From Cercophora sp. LCS_1 (lineage: Eukaryota > Ascomycota > Sordariomycetes > Sordariales > Lasiosphaeriaceae), in assembly GCA_036250225.1 (NCBI GenBank), contig JAPZLL010000089.1, forward strand, positions 1 to 24,909: a stretch of 24,909 nucleotides of DNA, read 5' to 3'. The position numbers and the translations under genes were made by a program. The notes beneath the pieces are model-generated. The model made no database searches. It was not told where the DNA came from and saw nothing but the letters and a program-made list of their open reading frames with translations. Below are positions 10,871 to 18,541 of this stretch, piece after piece. Position 1 is the stretch's first letter. Each line of letters opens with the position of its first letter.

Positions 10871-11880
10871 ATGGAATATCTGTTATATAGCCTCACACTT
10901 ACTAACCCATCCGGTATATACTATATTATAGATTTGTCCACTATAATATTAAAGAAAATGAGGTTGATTTTATACTCCAAGGGATTTATAAGGGGGAAAA
11001 AGCTCCACGTCTTTTTATCTTTTCCCAAATATAACTTTATCAAAGACCTAGTATTTAAAGGTAAATTTGCATTCTCAATAGAAAACTACACCTATTTATT
11101 TATTACTGAGGTGCTTCGATTCCACCTTAAGTATTATATTAATATATTATTATATTAGTCCCTATATTCAGAGCGCCTTCTGGAGGGGCGGCTTTACTAG
11201 TTCCGGGAGGAGCTAATCTCCTGGACGGAAAAGGTCGTCTGTATTCGACTGTAATATTATAAGATATATAGTAGACCAGAGAAAGCCCAGATCTATTAGG
11301 AATACTTCCCCAATAATATGCCACATAAGGGCTATAGTATAATCTTTAGGGTCTCGTAGTATACCTGTACCCTCTATATCCACAATGTTTTTTAGAGGAT
11401 ATTATATAAAAGCTAGTTAACTGACCAAGAGGTCTCGGCCCTTATGGAATATATCCTCTGGAACAAGGAAGATATAGTATATATTGCATTTCTGGGTATT
11501 TTGGACAGGTGGTTCAACCCAATAATATATGAAAAGACGCGGTTGGAAATAGCGTCTCGGAAGTTCTGGGCTATTCCAGTTAATATAGGAGGAAGCTATT
11601 GGATTGTAGTAGTGTTCAATAACTTGCTTGGTGTTCAATATGGTGCAAATTTCATAAACAATAATAAGGCTACTGGTTATAAAAGGCTCAAGGAGATTAT
11701 TATACCCTGGCTCGTCCACTCTTCTATATTTATTATTATACCTGAGGATATTGAACTAGAGTAAGTTCAGATACCTCATTAAAGGGGCGACTTAAAGTGT
11801 GGGCTTATAGTGGTGGAAGTAGTAAGGATTATTCTATTAAAATAAACTATAGAGGGCTATAAACATTCTCTTAGGTTTAA
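10871..11880 (+). pseudogene. RIP-decayed Ulp1/C48 protease-like protein, second copy
   Basis: A single + frame from ATG 10,871 passes a few TAG/TAA codons and contains RKFWAIPVNIGGSYWIVVVF (about 11,558-11,617) and later RGDLKCGLIVVEVVRIIL (about 11,783-11,836). These line up with RRKRFWAIPININSNYWIIA and GDWECGFFIIEN of the minus-strand relic at 2,088-3,068, as do flanking parts (EYILWNKEDIVYIAF versus AYILWDIESIVHIVL). The expected catalytic His is Tyr (11,597-11,599), the Cys is kept (11,798-11,800) and the upstream catalytic-region Gln appears as TAA (11,780). A CT-rich leader with CCCTCTAATCAAAT (10,777) precedes the start. The end of the protein is unclear. Inferred accessory protein of a transposon; dead. 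Confidence 0.5.
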
Positions 11881-13194
11881 TGGCTATACTTTACCTATAT
11901 ACACTACTAATAGTAAAGTCTAGGGGAAAAGGTACAATAAAGATAAACTCTTACACTATATTATAGTATATTGGGGGCGGGTTATTTATAATACCTTTTA
12001 ATATAAGCTCACCTATAAGATTCCATATTTTGGGGGTAATATAGCATGGGATCCGGAAGACAAAGGCTTTATCTTGCAGTTTTGTAATTCTCTAATTAAT
12101 TTATTAACGATAATGGACAATAGCCTCGTCGTCAACTCCCCGCCCCAAGTCGTTAATAACGCTACCACTTTCCTGTTAATCCCAATACTGTCCAAGTGTA
12201 GTCCGGAACAACCCCTAGAGTTACCTACCACTTTTATTGTCCTCTAATCAAATATATAGTATTGCTGTTTGGAATATATAGATATTGGGGGGGGAGGTGG
12301 GTTATTGCTATAATAGGATAATAAAGATAATAAAAATAATAAAAATAACAATAAAATAATACCGGAAGACGTCCCCACTATTCCTATTAATAATGATGTG
12401 TCTATAGTAAATTATTATAATGTTTCCATACAAGATATATCTGTAGGTAATATTTTTATATAAAATAAAAAGAGCTCTAGACTAACTCTGCTTAAGGATA
12501 TACCCTCTTTACTACTAGTACCTATAATATTTAATGGTATTTTTTTAATTTTTTACCCTTTAATCGAATAATACTAGCCTTAGAGGTTCCTGGAAATACT
12601 ATACCCGAGCTTCCACTACTTCTACCAGTAATACCAGTATCGCAGCCCCAGGAGACCTCCAAGGAAGTATTATCAGAGCTTTCCCCCCCTCCAGCAACAA
12701 TGCCAGCCCCAAATATTACTATATACACTCCCTTTAAGCCACTAGCACTTGCACCAACAACGCCAGCTACGAGCACTGCCAACCCTATAGCCCCCAGGCC
12801 TCCACCCACAGTGTAAATACTACCAGCTAACGAGACGCCCAATATTATACCACTTAACCCTCTACTATATTTACTAACAATACTAACCACTATTACACTA
12901 AAGGATATAACCCCTTGCCTCCTATTACTTATTCCCAAATTGCCAGTCCCCATACCTACTAGAAACGCTCTTTCGATTCAATGTGGTACACTGAAAGTGT
13001 CTTTTATTATTGTAACCACTTCTGTGTTAATTAGCTCAACTAGTAGTATTGCCCCTAGCACTGCCCCGCTATTACATTGTAGTTGTTTAGTAGTGCCCTC
13101 TAGTATTTCTATAGCTTTAAAGGAGGACTCCTCTCTCGTATAAGATACTAACCGGTTGCTGTATCCACTATTTTTGTGTACATCAAACCTATTT
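11881..13194. other. AT-rich region with a proline-rich decayed frame
   Basis: About 12,589-12,816 on + reads as a proline/alanine-rich segment (SPPPATMPAPNITIYTPFKP, then PTTPATSTANPIAPRPPPTV, then TAA). It could be a C-terminal tail of the preceding Ulp1-like relic, but it is in another frame. The Gly-rich 140-residue minus frame across it is its shadow. An A/T-rich AATAAT microsatellite lies at about 12,313-12,360. Palindrome variants: CCTCTAATCAAAT (12,241) and CCCTTTAATCGAATA (12,557). Nothing else is recognised. Confidence 0.3.
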
Positions 13195-13672
13195 CTACTT
13201 GTTAAAACAGGGTGCTGCCCACAGGGTTCGTAGTACGTAACCAGGCAGCTTACAGTGGGTTTACCCACTGTAATACGCAACGGAAGACTTGTGCGGAAGC
13301 AAAGAGTGACTGAGGGTCAATTGGCTATTGCTTGCTTGAATCAACTATTTACAAAGGAAAGAAGGCCTATATTTATAGGCACAGAAGGCCTGGGGGCCTT
13401 TTGTTCCAGAAGGTTCTGTGGGCCAAATACTGACGTAATACACTGGCAATCTGGAAGATTCGGTGGGCCACAGAACCTCGTATTCTGTGTGTGGCTTCCA
13501 TGGTGTGGCAGCCACTGTGGGGCAGGGCCCCACAGGGGGTTCAGGGGCCACAAGTGGGCCTGTGGGCCCACTGTGGCTTAGTGCCTTGGCACCCCCACCA
13601 CCACTGCTGCAAAGCAGCAGTGCTGTTGGCCACCAGTTACAGGGCACTGGTAGCTATTAATTCAACACTACT
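13195..13672 (-). mobile_element. Solo LTR B with CTACT target duplication
   Basis: A 468-bp LTR at 13,200-13,667 is the reverse complement of LTR A, with the same TGTT...AACA ends and hairpin-rich interior. Its flanks are both CTACT (13,195-13,199 and 13,668-13,672). That duplication differs from LTR A's GTTAT, so the two are independent insertions and not the ends of one 10-kb element. About 14 of 468 positions differ. The 65-108-residue frames inside both LTRs are conserved only because the DNA is; they are not genes. Confidence 0.92.
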
Positions 13673-13814
13673 ACCTATATACGAGGCGGACTTCCATAGC
13701 TGGGACGACTTATAGAATGTATTGAGCTATAGGCTAACAGTTTATATAGATTATAATTACTGTTTTAATATTATTCCTCTGGCTGGAGTATTATACTACT
13801 CTATTTATAACCGC

Positions 13815-14091
13815 TATATTGACTTGGGGAGGCGCCGAGGCGCCGAGGCACCAGTGCACCGGCGCAGGGCGGCCGTTCCGGGACCCCTGAACCCCTGAAT
13901 CACGTGGTGGCCTGTGCACAACCGCAGCCGTCAAAAACCTTCGTCGCGCGCACTGCGCGCGCGTCTCTGTATCTAGCAAGCAACCATCGTCAACCCCCCC
14001 CAATGCCGCCGCCAACAGTGGCCTACGGCCACTGTTGCTTTTGTGTGTGTGTTGTTTGTCTTGCGTGAGCTACCATCCCCAGTTCAATATA
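13815..14091 (-). mobile_element. TTGA-ended MITE-like element with TATA flanks (R1-related)
   Basis: The element spans 13,819-14,087 (269 bp). It begins TTGACTTGGGGA and ends TCCCCAGTTCAA, inverted repeats matching at 10 of 12 positions, with TATA on each side (13,815-13,818; 14,088-14,091). Read from its right end it starts TTGAACTGGGGATG and then has AACAACACACACAC, closely like the left end of R1 copy A, so it is a diverged relative in reverse orientation. The interior differs: GC-rich, with hairpins CGCGCGCACTGCGCGCGCG (about 13,943) and AACAGTGGCC...GGCCACTGTT (about 14,013-14,035). It is un-RIPped. No protein is coded. Confidence 0.6.
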
Positions 14092-14726
14092 TAGTAGTTT
14101 TCGTATGCACACTTGTCCGTTATAATATTCTCCATCTTGTACCAACAAATCAACATCCTGACTTTAACGTTGTATACTGGAAATTTACTTTACCATCTGA
14201 TTAGAGAAAAGCAAGGTAATAGAATACTAAACTAAATAAAGGAAGGAAAGAAGGAAGGAGGGAAGGAGGGAATAGGCCATGGGTAAGGAACTACCCGACC
14301 CCACTCTTGCTCACAATAATTAAAACTGACGCTTTTCCCCTTATTTATATACCAATACTTCTTTAAATATATATTATCCCTTTAATCAGATAGTAAAATA
14401 AGACTTTACGTGGCATTGATATATGGAAATAGGCTTTCTGCCATTAGAGTTGGTTAGAACCCAAGTGGGGCTATAATGCGGAACGGGCGACTCAGTCCGG
14501 CCATAGTTACTAATTTATATGCTGATTACAGTATGCCCGAGGGCCCGGATTAAATAAACTAGCCTAATCCGATCGAACGGGGGTTATGGTAGTTGTAATG
14601 GAACGACGAAATGATGCATGTCTGGGGGGCTGGTACAGCGGTAGAACAAGTGCATCGAGGCGTATACTTGGAGAAAGTGCAGCGGTGTTTAGTGCTAACA
14701 ACAAACTAACTTCTTCCGATTGAAGC

Positions 14727-14742
14727 CCCCTTGATCAGAGGG
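14727..14742. repeat. GATC palindrome site
   Basis: CCCCTTGATCAGAGGG, near consensus, within the 14.2-15.3 kb cluster. Confidence 0.55.
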
Positions 14743-14927
14743 CCCAATTGGTATAAACTATAGATTTTATTTAATATGCTGGTTAAACCCCAACGCAACA
14801 AAAAGCCAACGTTATGTGCTTCGTCACGTGACCACCCACACAAAAGCAACAGCACTGGTCTCTAATAACCCAGCCCATTAAGCTTACTATTTAGCGCTAT
14901 TTGATGGGAGGCTTTGGGCTAAAGCAC

Positions 14928-14941
14928 ATCCGATCAGAGGG
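14928..14941. repeat. GATC palindrome site
   Basis: ATCCGATCAGAGGG, about 200 bp from the previous site. Confidence 0.5.
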
Positions 14942-15067
14942 CTTAGCTATACTAGGGGCAGCTAGTTCCACTTTATGCTCTTATTTTGGTCTTGGTCGTT
15001 GCCCCCTCCATCGTGTCCATAGAAGCAACTCCAACCCTAGGCACCACTTCCAACTGCCTACTCAAAC

Positions 15068-15292
15068 TTATTGGCCCTCTGATCGGACGGCTCTAATCCG
15101 CTTGTTAGTTTTGTTTACCGTTATATTTACTGCCCTCTTCTTGCGGCCTTGATCCTGGCGGCCTTGCCCGTAGTATAGGTTGCCACCTGGCGCATCCATC
15201 CATACTATTATCCGGATAACCCCACCGATCCTCATTGCAAAGTCAATGATATTTGTCGGCTTCGTCTGATCAGAGAGCCGGCTATCGTACAC
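15068..15292 (-). CDS. Small basic ORF, doubtful (possible gag-like remnant)
   Basis: A 74-residue minus frame ends with a Gly/Gln/Arg/Lys-rich part (YYGQGRQDQGRKKRAVN). The composition resembles the basic linker near the end of retroelement gag proteins, but no zinc knuckle or other motif is present. Both its ends overlap GATC palindromes (15,075-15,090 and 15,263-15,277). It may be non-coding. Confidence 0.15.
   Translation of the reverse strand: MYDSRLSDQTKPTNIIDFAMRIGGVIRIIVWMDAPGGNLYYGQGRQDQGRKKRAVNITVNKTNKRIRAVRSEGQ
15075..15090. repeat. GATC palindrome site
   Basis: CCCTCTGATCGGACGG, about 190 bp from the next site. Confidence 0.55.
15263..15277. repeat. GATC palindrome at edge of coiled-coil gene unit
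   Basis: CGTCTGATCAGAGAG, downstream of the minus-strand coiled-coil gene, in the position corresponding to 564-576 in the fragment copy. Confidence 0.55.
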
Positions 15293-15378
15293 GCCTTTAT
15301 TGTCGTGGTGTGGTTGTGTGTTTCAGTAATACCGCATGCCCGATGCAATACGCTCACTTACATACTGCCGGCTGTCGC

Positions 15379-15390
15379 AACCCTAACCCT
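15379..15390 (-). repeat. Two telomere-type repeat units
   Basis: AACCCTAACCCT, exactly two units of the fungal TTAGGG telomere repeat, just past the stop of the coiled-coil gene. Too short to prove telomeric origin. Confidence 0.25.
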
Positions 15391-15392
15391 GC

Positions 15393-15882
15393 TCAGATAG
15401 GGTGCCATTCAAGATTGGTAGGGTGCCGATAGTAAACCTCAAAGCTTGTGCCGTTGATCTTGAAGCTTTCACTAAGGTGTTTTGCCAACTCAGCCGTGAT
15501 CTTGATCTTTTCGAAGTCTATCTTGCGTGTTACCTTCTTAAGAGCAATTTTCTCCTTCTCGAGATCGATATCGAGCTGACGTAACTCGGGATTTTCGGTA
15601 TCGTCGAAGCGCCGAGCCATATACTCAATATGGGCACGCTTCTTGTCGTTCTTTAAGCTTCATCTTGAGCATACGCTTGTTGTGACGCTCCGTGAGGATA
15701 CGCTCGTTGCGAGCGCCCTGCATTTCGCCGGCAGCGCGCTGCTTCTCGTTTTCCTCAAACTTCATTTTCATAATACGCTCTTGGTACTTAAAAAAGGAGG
15801 ACTGAACTGGAGGGGGGATGAAAGGGTTAGGCAAGCCAGACCGCGTGTATATATTGTCAGTCATGCTGTCTACATTATCCAT
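15393..15882 (-). pseudogene. Charged coiled-coil protein gene, one-base frameshift
   Basis: ATG at 15,882 (context ACCATGG) opens MDNVDSMTDNIYTRSGLPNP and a highly charged helical region (YQERIMKMKFEENEKQR, RILTERHNKRMLKMK). Near 15,649-15,657 the frame must shift by one base in a TTT run. The other frame then continues directly as KNDKKRAHIEYMARRFDD and on through ELRQLDIDLEKEKIALKKV to YYRHPTNLEWHPI and TGA (15,393). Joined length is about 160 residues, dominated by Lys, Glu and Arg, probably coiled coil with no membrane segment. No known family is recognised. A 3' fragment copy at 376-423 shows it is repeated. A TATA-like element lies about 245 bp upstream (16,126-16,135), and a block shared with the HNH gene's upstream region is at 16,306-16,359. 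The shift may be mutation or sequencing error. Confidence 0.55.
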
Positions 15883-15914
15883 GGTGATAAGGTAAGACTA
15901 TGATTATACCCGAT

Positions 15915-15990
15915 ATGATGGAGTTGGTAAAAGGTTGATTGCAAGGCTGTAAGGTTGCAAGGTTGATTGAAGGTTGATTGCAAAAACTGC
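15915..15990. repeat. Short AAGGTTGATTG repeats in 5' leader
   Basis: Three or four degenerate AAGGTTGATTGCAA-like units lie between the TATA-like box and the ATG of the coiled-coil gene. Confidence 0.4.
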
Positions 15991-16125
15991 TTTGAGGAAG
16001 GTAAAGGTGCGAGAGTTGGAGGGCAGAGGCTAAGTCCCCAGGGGTCGGGTAGGCAACACGAAAAAATACAAGAGGTAAAAGCGAGACTGTTCACTTTCAA
16101 AATGAGGACCAATTTTAGCCATCTT

Positions 16126-16135
16126 TATTATATAT
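16126..16135 (-). promoter_or_regulatory. TATA-like box of the coiled-coil gene
   Basis: On the minus strand CATATATAATAAAG lies about 245 bp upstream of the ATG at 15,882, followed by a pyrimidine-richer leader. Position and sequence suit a core promoter; not otherwise supported. Confidence 0.3.
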
Positions 16136-16305
16136 GGGACCAAATCTGGGGCCACTCGGCTAGAGTTGAAGCATTTCAGCATGCTGCGGCGCAGCGTGCC
16201 GAAAATGGTACTTAGACTGAGCAAAGGTAAGCAAGCCTGAGCAAATCCTGAGCCGGCCCTGAGCCGACTCTGCGACCCTGAGCCGGGGTGAGCAGTGTCA
16301 CGTGG

Positions 16306-16359
16306 CGAGGTGCCAAAAAAGGAAATTTTGTGAGCCTAGATTCGTCTCATATAACAGCT
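16306..16359 (-). repeat. 54-bp upstream block, copy 1
   Basis: Almost the same as 19,760-19,812: on the minus strand both contain CACAAAATTTCCTTTTTT and GCACCTCG, with an AGCTGTT end. Both lie upstream of a minus-strand gene: 424 bp before the coiled-coil ATG here, about 30 bp before the HNH ATG there. Confidence 0.6.
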
Positions 16360-16429
16360 CGTATCAGGTTGGAATTGGGTTGCTGACCCTTTGCGTTGCG
16401 ACCGCGAAGATGGCGGATTGCTAGGTGAT

Positions 16430-16903
16430 GCCCTGTGAAGAGAACTTGCAGGGTAGGCGAGAAAGTCTCCGGGTAAGCAAGAAAGTTGGAGAGCAGGCGA
16501 GAAAGTTTGCAGGGTAGGTGGTAGTGCCCTGGAGAAAATATTTGCCGGGTAGGCAAGAAAGTCTCCGGGTAAGCGAAAAAGTTTGCAGGGTAGGCGAGAA
16601 CCTTAGTGACAGTAAGTAGTGCCTTATAGCACAAGTGATAGTCCCCTGTAGAAAATATTTGCTGGGTAGGCAAAAAAGTCTCCGGGTAAGCAAGAAGGTT
16701 AGAGAGCAGGCGAGAAAGTTTGCAGGGTAAGTAGTAGTGCCCTGTAGAAAATATTTGCCAGGTAAGCAAAAAAGTTTGCAGGGTAGGCGAGAACCTTGGT
16801 AACAGTAAGTGATGCCCTTAGTATAGGTGGTAGTACCCTGTAGAAAATATTTGCCGGGTAGGCAAGAAAGTTTATAGGGTAGGCGAGAAAGTTTGCAGGG
16901 TAG
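16430..16903. repeat. Minisatellite of about 20-bp units with higher-order repeats
   Basis: The tract is built from variants of AGGCGAGAAAGTTTGCAGGGT and AGGCAAGAAAGTCTCCGGGT, interspersed with a longer phrase containing GTAGAAAATATTTGCCGGGT that recurs four times, giving a higher-order period of roughly 100-150 bp. Open minus frames of 90-140 residues (LAYPANFFAYPETFLPT repeats) are by-products of the periodicity. It abuts R1 copy C at 16,904. Confidence 0.75.
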
Positions 16904-17109
16904 TGACTTGGGGTGACGGCTAAGGAGAGCTGGCCTGCGGTTGCCTTTCCGTTTTTGTACATAGTCACGGTGGTGATCAACAGGCTGTCACGTGCTCGGC
17001 ATGTAACGCCTGGGCATAAGTGTTGCGCCAGCGCTTCAGATTTAGATTGAATAGAATAACTCACCACCATGACGAAGTTCCAGGGGTGACGAGGTGCGTT
17101 GTCGTTTTT
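16904..17109 (-). mobile_element. R1 element copy C, truncated
   Basis: Read on the minus strand it matches the right two-thirds of R1 copies A and B: GCACCTCGTCACCCC..., a GAGTTATTCTATTCAATC block, a CACGTGACAGCCTGTTG block, ending CCGTCACCCCAAGTCA at 16,904. The left third, with the minisatellite and palindrome, is missing, and R2 sequence (CTTGAAATCAGG) starts at 17,110. The terminal T of TTGACT is lost next to the minisatellite. Confidence 0.6.
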
Positions 17110-17425
17110 CTTGAAATCAGGTCACAGAGCGAGGCATGGCAAGAACGAGTGTGAGAAGAAGGTTGAAAGGTGATGAATTTCCAACTATCTAGTGGAAGAA
17201 AGCCAGCTATATGTATCTGTGTGGGTTGGCCTGTGCTGCGGAGCAGCACTGGCCACCACGGCTGTCGCCGTGGCATGCGAGATTACAGGGCCCACACTGC
17301 TGACGCAGTGGCGGCTCTAGTGCGCTTGGCGCCCTCCAGGGGCTGCAAGGCCCCTTGGAGATCCACACAGTTCCACACAGGGCCCAGGGGGCCCTGTGGG
17401 GGTTCCTCAACGTTGCTGGGCCGGA
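17110..17425 (+). repeat. Repeat R2, copy 1 (with about 100-bp insertion)
   Basis: 17,228-17,425 is the reverse complement of about 20,620-20,815, from the hairpin GTGCTG...AGCAGCAC through CATGCGAGAT and CACTGCTGACGCAGTG to CAACGTTGCTGGGC. The short piece TTCTTGAAATCAGG (17,108-17,121) is contiguous with this block in copy 2 but here is separated by about 105 bp, so something inserted or was lost. GC-rich, hairpin-rich, no RIP. The 67-102-residue minus frames over it are not convincing genes. Confidence 0.65.
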
Positions 17426-18053
17426 TAATATCCAACACCTTGTGAGTGTTTATAGGCTTTATGGTAGTTGACCTGAAGTGCTGAGAGCTGCTGAGCTGTG
17501 GAGGTAGCCGAGTTCCTTGTTTCGGCCAGTAAATCCTTGTTACGGCCTGCTCCAAGTGCTCCGGGGAGGACTTGGCAAAGACAGATCGCAAGAGCGGACA
17601 GAGTCCAATGCTCTAGGGGATGGGGATGCAAGGTGACTGAATGAAGGCTAGAACAACTCTCGAAGGGTGATACACTGTCAAGCAGATCGTAGACTCCAAG
17701 GTCCTGGACGATGGGTCTCACTGAGCGGTGCTCAAGAACAATGTATTGCTAGCGTGAGGATCCAAGAGTCCTCACACAGTTGTGGGCACAACTATCGTAT
17801 CTATATACATGAAGTCCGGCTCATGGTCCCGAGCCTGTTGGTTCCGAGGCCCGGGACCAACACCACCGGGTCCTTCGCGACTGGTCCGGGGTTGGTCCTG
17901 AACCCTCTGGTCCCGAACACCGGGACCGTCTTCTTCGGGTCCATCCTGATTGGTCCCCTCAAGGCTTGTGGGTCCTTGCGCCCTGGGCCCCAATGATTGG
18001 TGTCTTGTCGTGGTCCGTGCGTCCTCCTTGAGGTTATGACCTGGGTCGTGACA
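17426..18053 (-). mobile_element. LTR C (17,676-18,053) with adjoining internal-like sequence
   Basis: On the minus strand a 378-bp LTR-like segment starts TGTCACGACCCAGG at 18,053 and ends ATCTGCTTGACA at 17,676; the ends TGTCA...TGACA are inverted. It has a TATA-like TGTATATAGATACG (about 17,810) and a GGGACC/GGTCCC-rich upstream half. Flanks (TACAC left, GGTTC right) do not match, so it is not a complete solo LTR. The sequence at 17,675-17,426 could be the start of the internal part of the element, cut off by R2. No gag motif can be read there. LTR identity is inferred from its ends only. Confidence 0.45.
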
Positions 18054-18086
18054 GGTTCGTAGTACGTAACCAGGCAGTTACAGTGG
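18054..18086 (-). repeat. Fragment of the solo-LTR family
   Basis: GGTTCGTAGTACGTAACCAG followed by GCAGTTACAGTGG matches positions about 13,225-13,257 of LTR B with one deleted base. It sits exactly between LTR C and R1 copy B. Confidence 0.55.
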
Positions 18087-18467
18087 AGGTAATAAACGAC
18101 ATACACACATTATGAGCGCAGTGGTCAGCCTGGAAGGCCAACCTATAGGCTGAGCTTCCTCTAATTAGAGGTAAATATAGGAAACGACAACAATAACAAT
18201 ATAGAAAGACGATATAGGGAGACAACATAGGAAGACGACATAGGAAAACAATGTAGGAAAACGACAACGCACCTCGTCACCCCCAGAACTTTGTCATAGT
18301 GGTGAGTTGTTCTGTTCAATCTAAATCTGAGGCGCTGGCGCAACACTTATGCCCAGGCGTCACGTGCCCAGCACGTGACAGCCTGTTGCTCACCACCGTG
18401 ACTATGTACAAAAACGTCAAGGCAACCGCAGGCCAGCTCTCCTTAGCCGTCACCGCAAGTCAATATA
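18077..18467 (+). mobile_element. R1 element copy B, left end damaged
   Basis: It matches R1 copy A from about GGTAATAAACGACA onward, including TCAGCCTGGAAGGCC, the palindrome (18,157-18,171), the 13-bp array (18,182-18,268), ACGCACCTCGTCACCCC, and the end CCGTCACCGCAAGTCAA at 18,463 followed by TATA (18,464-18,467). The expected left end TTGAACTGG is replaced by TTACAGTGG against the LTR fragment, with no TATA on that side. Several C-to-T and G-to-A changes distinguish it from copy A. Confidence 0.6.
18182..18268 (+). repeat. 13-bp minisatellite in R1 copy B
   Basis: Five to six units near AGACGACATAGGA/AAACAATGTAGGA, homologous to 8,509-8,563. Confidence 0.6.
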
Positions 18468-18541
18468 ACCAATTCTAAAAACAATAAATAAATGGGCTTG
18501 CACTAGGACAATAACTACTACCTCTTGGATAACAACATCAA

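Larger units (their letters stand above)
14092..15067. other. Gene-poor region with palindrome cluster and purine microsatellite
   Basis: No gene recognised. 14,241-14,271 is a GGAAGG/GGAAAG purine tract. Palindrome family members occur at 14,193 (CCATCTGATTAGAG), 14,378 (CCCTTTAATCAGATAG), 14,728 (CCTTGATCAGAGGG region) and 14,928 (ATCCGATCAGAGGG). Base composition rises toward the gene-bearing side. Confidence 0.4.

Noticed and set aside
12531..12953. 140-residue Gly-rich minus-strand protein
   Set aside because: It is the reverse shadow of a proline/alanine-rich plus-strand decayed frame.
3443..13672. One 10-kb element bounded by inverted 468-bp terminal repeats
   Set aside because: Each repeat has its own, different 5-bp duplication (GTTAT, CTACT), so they are independent solo LTR insertions.
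564..15277. GATC palindromes as Helitron 3' hairpins
   Set aside because: No consistent CTRR end about 10 bases downstream and no A/T insertion junction across sites.
564..15277. A CRISPR array or integron-like attC array
   Set aside because: Spacing is irregular (tens of bases to kilobases), the genome is fungal, and no cas or integrase gene is visible.
16347..17070. Minus-strand proteins of 90-140 residues with LAYPANFF/ETFLPT repeats
   Set aside because: They are products of the 20-bp minisatellite period, open in more than one frame.
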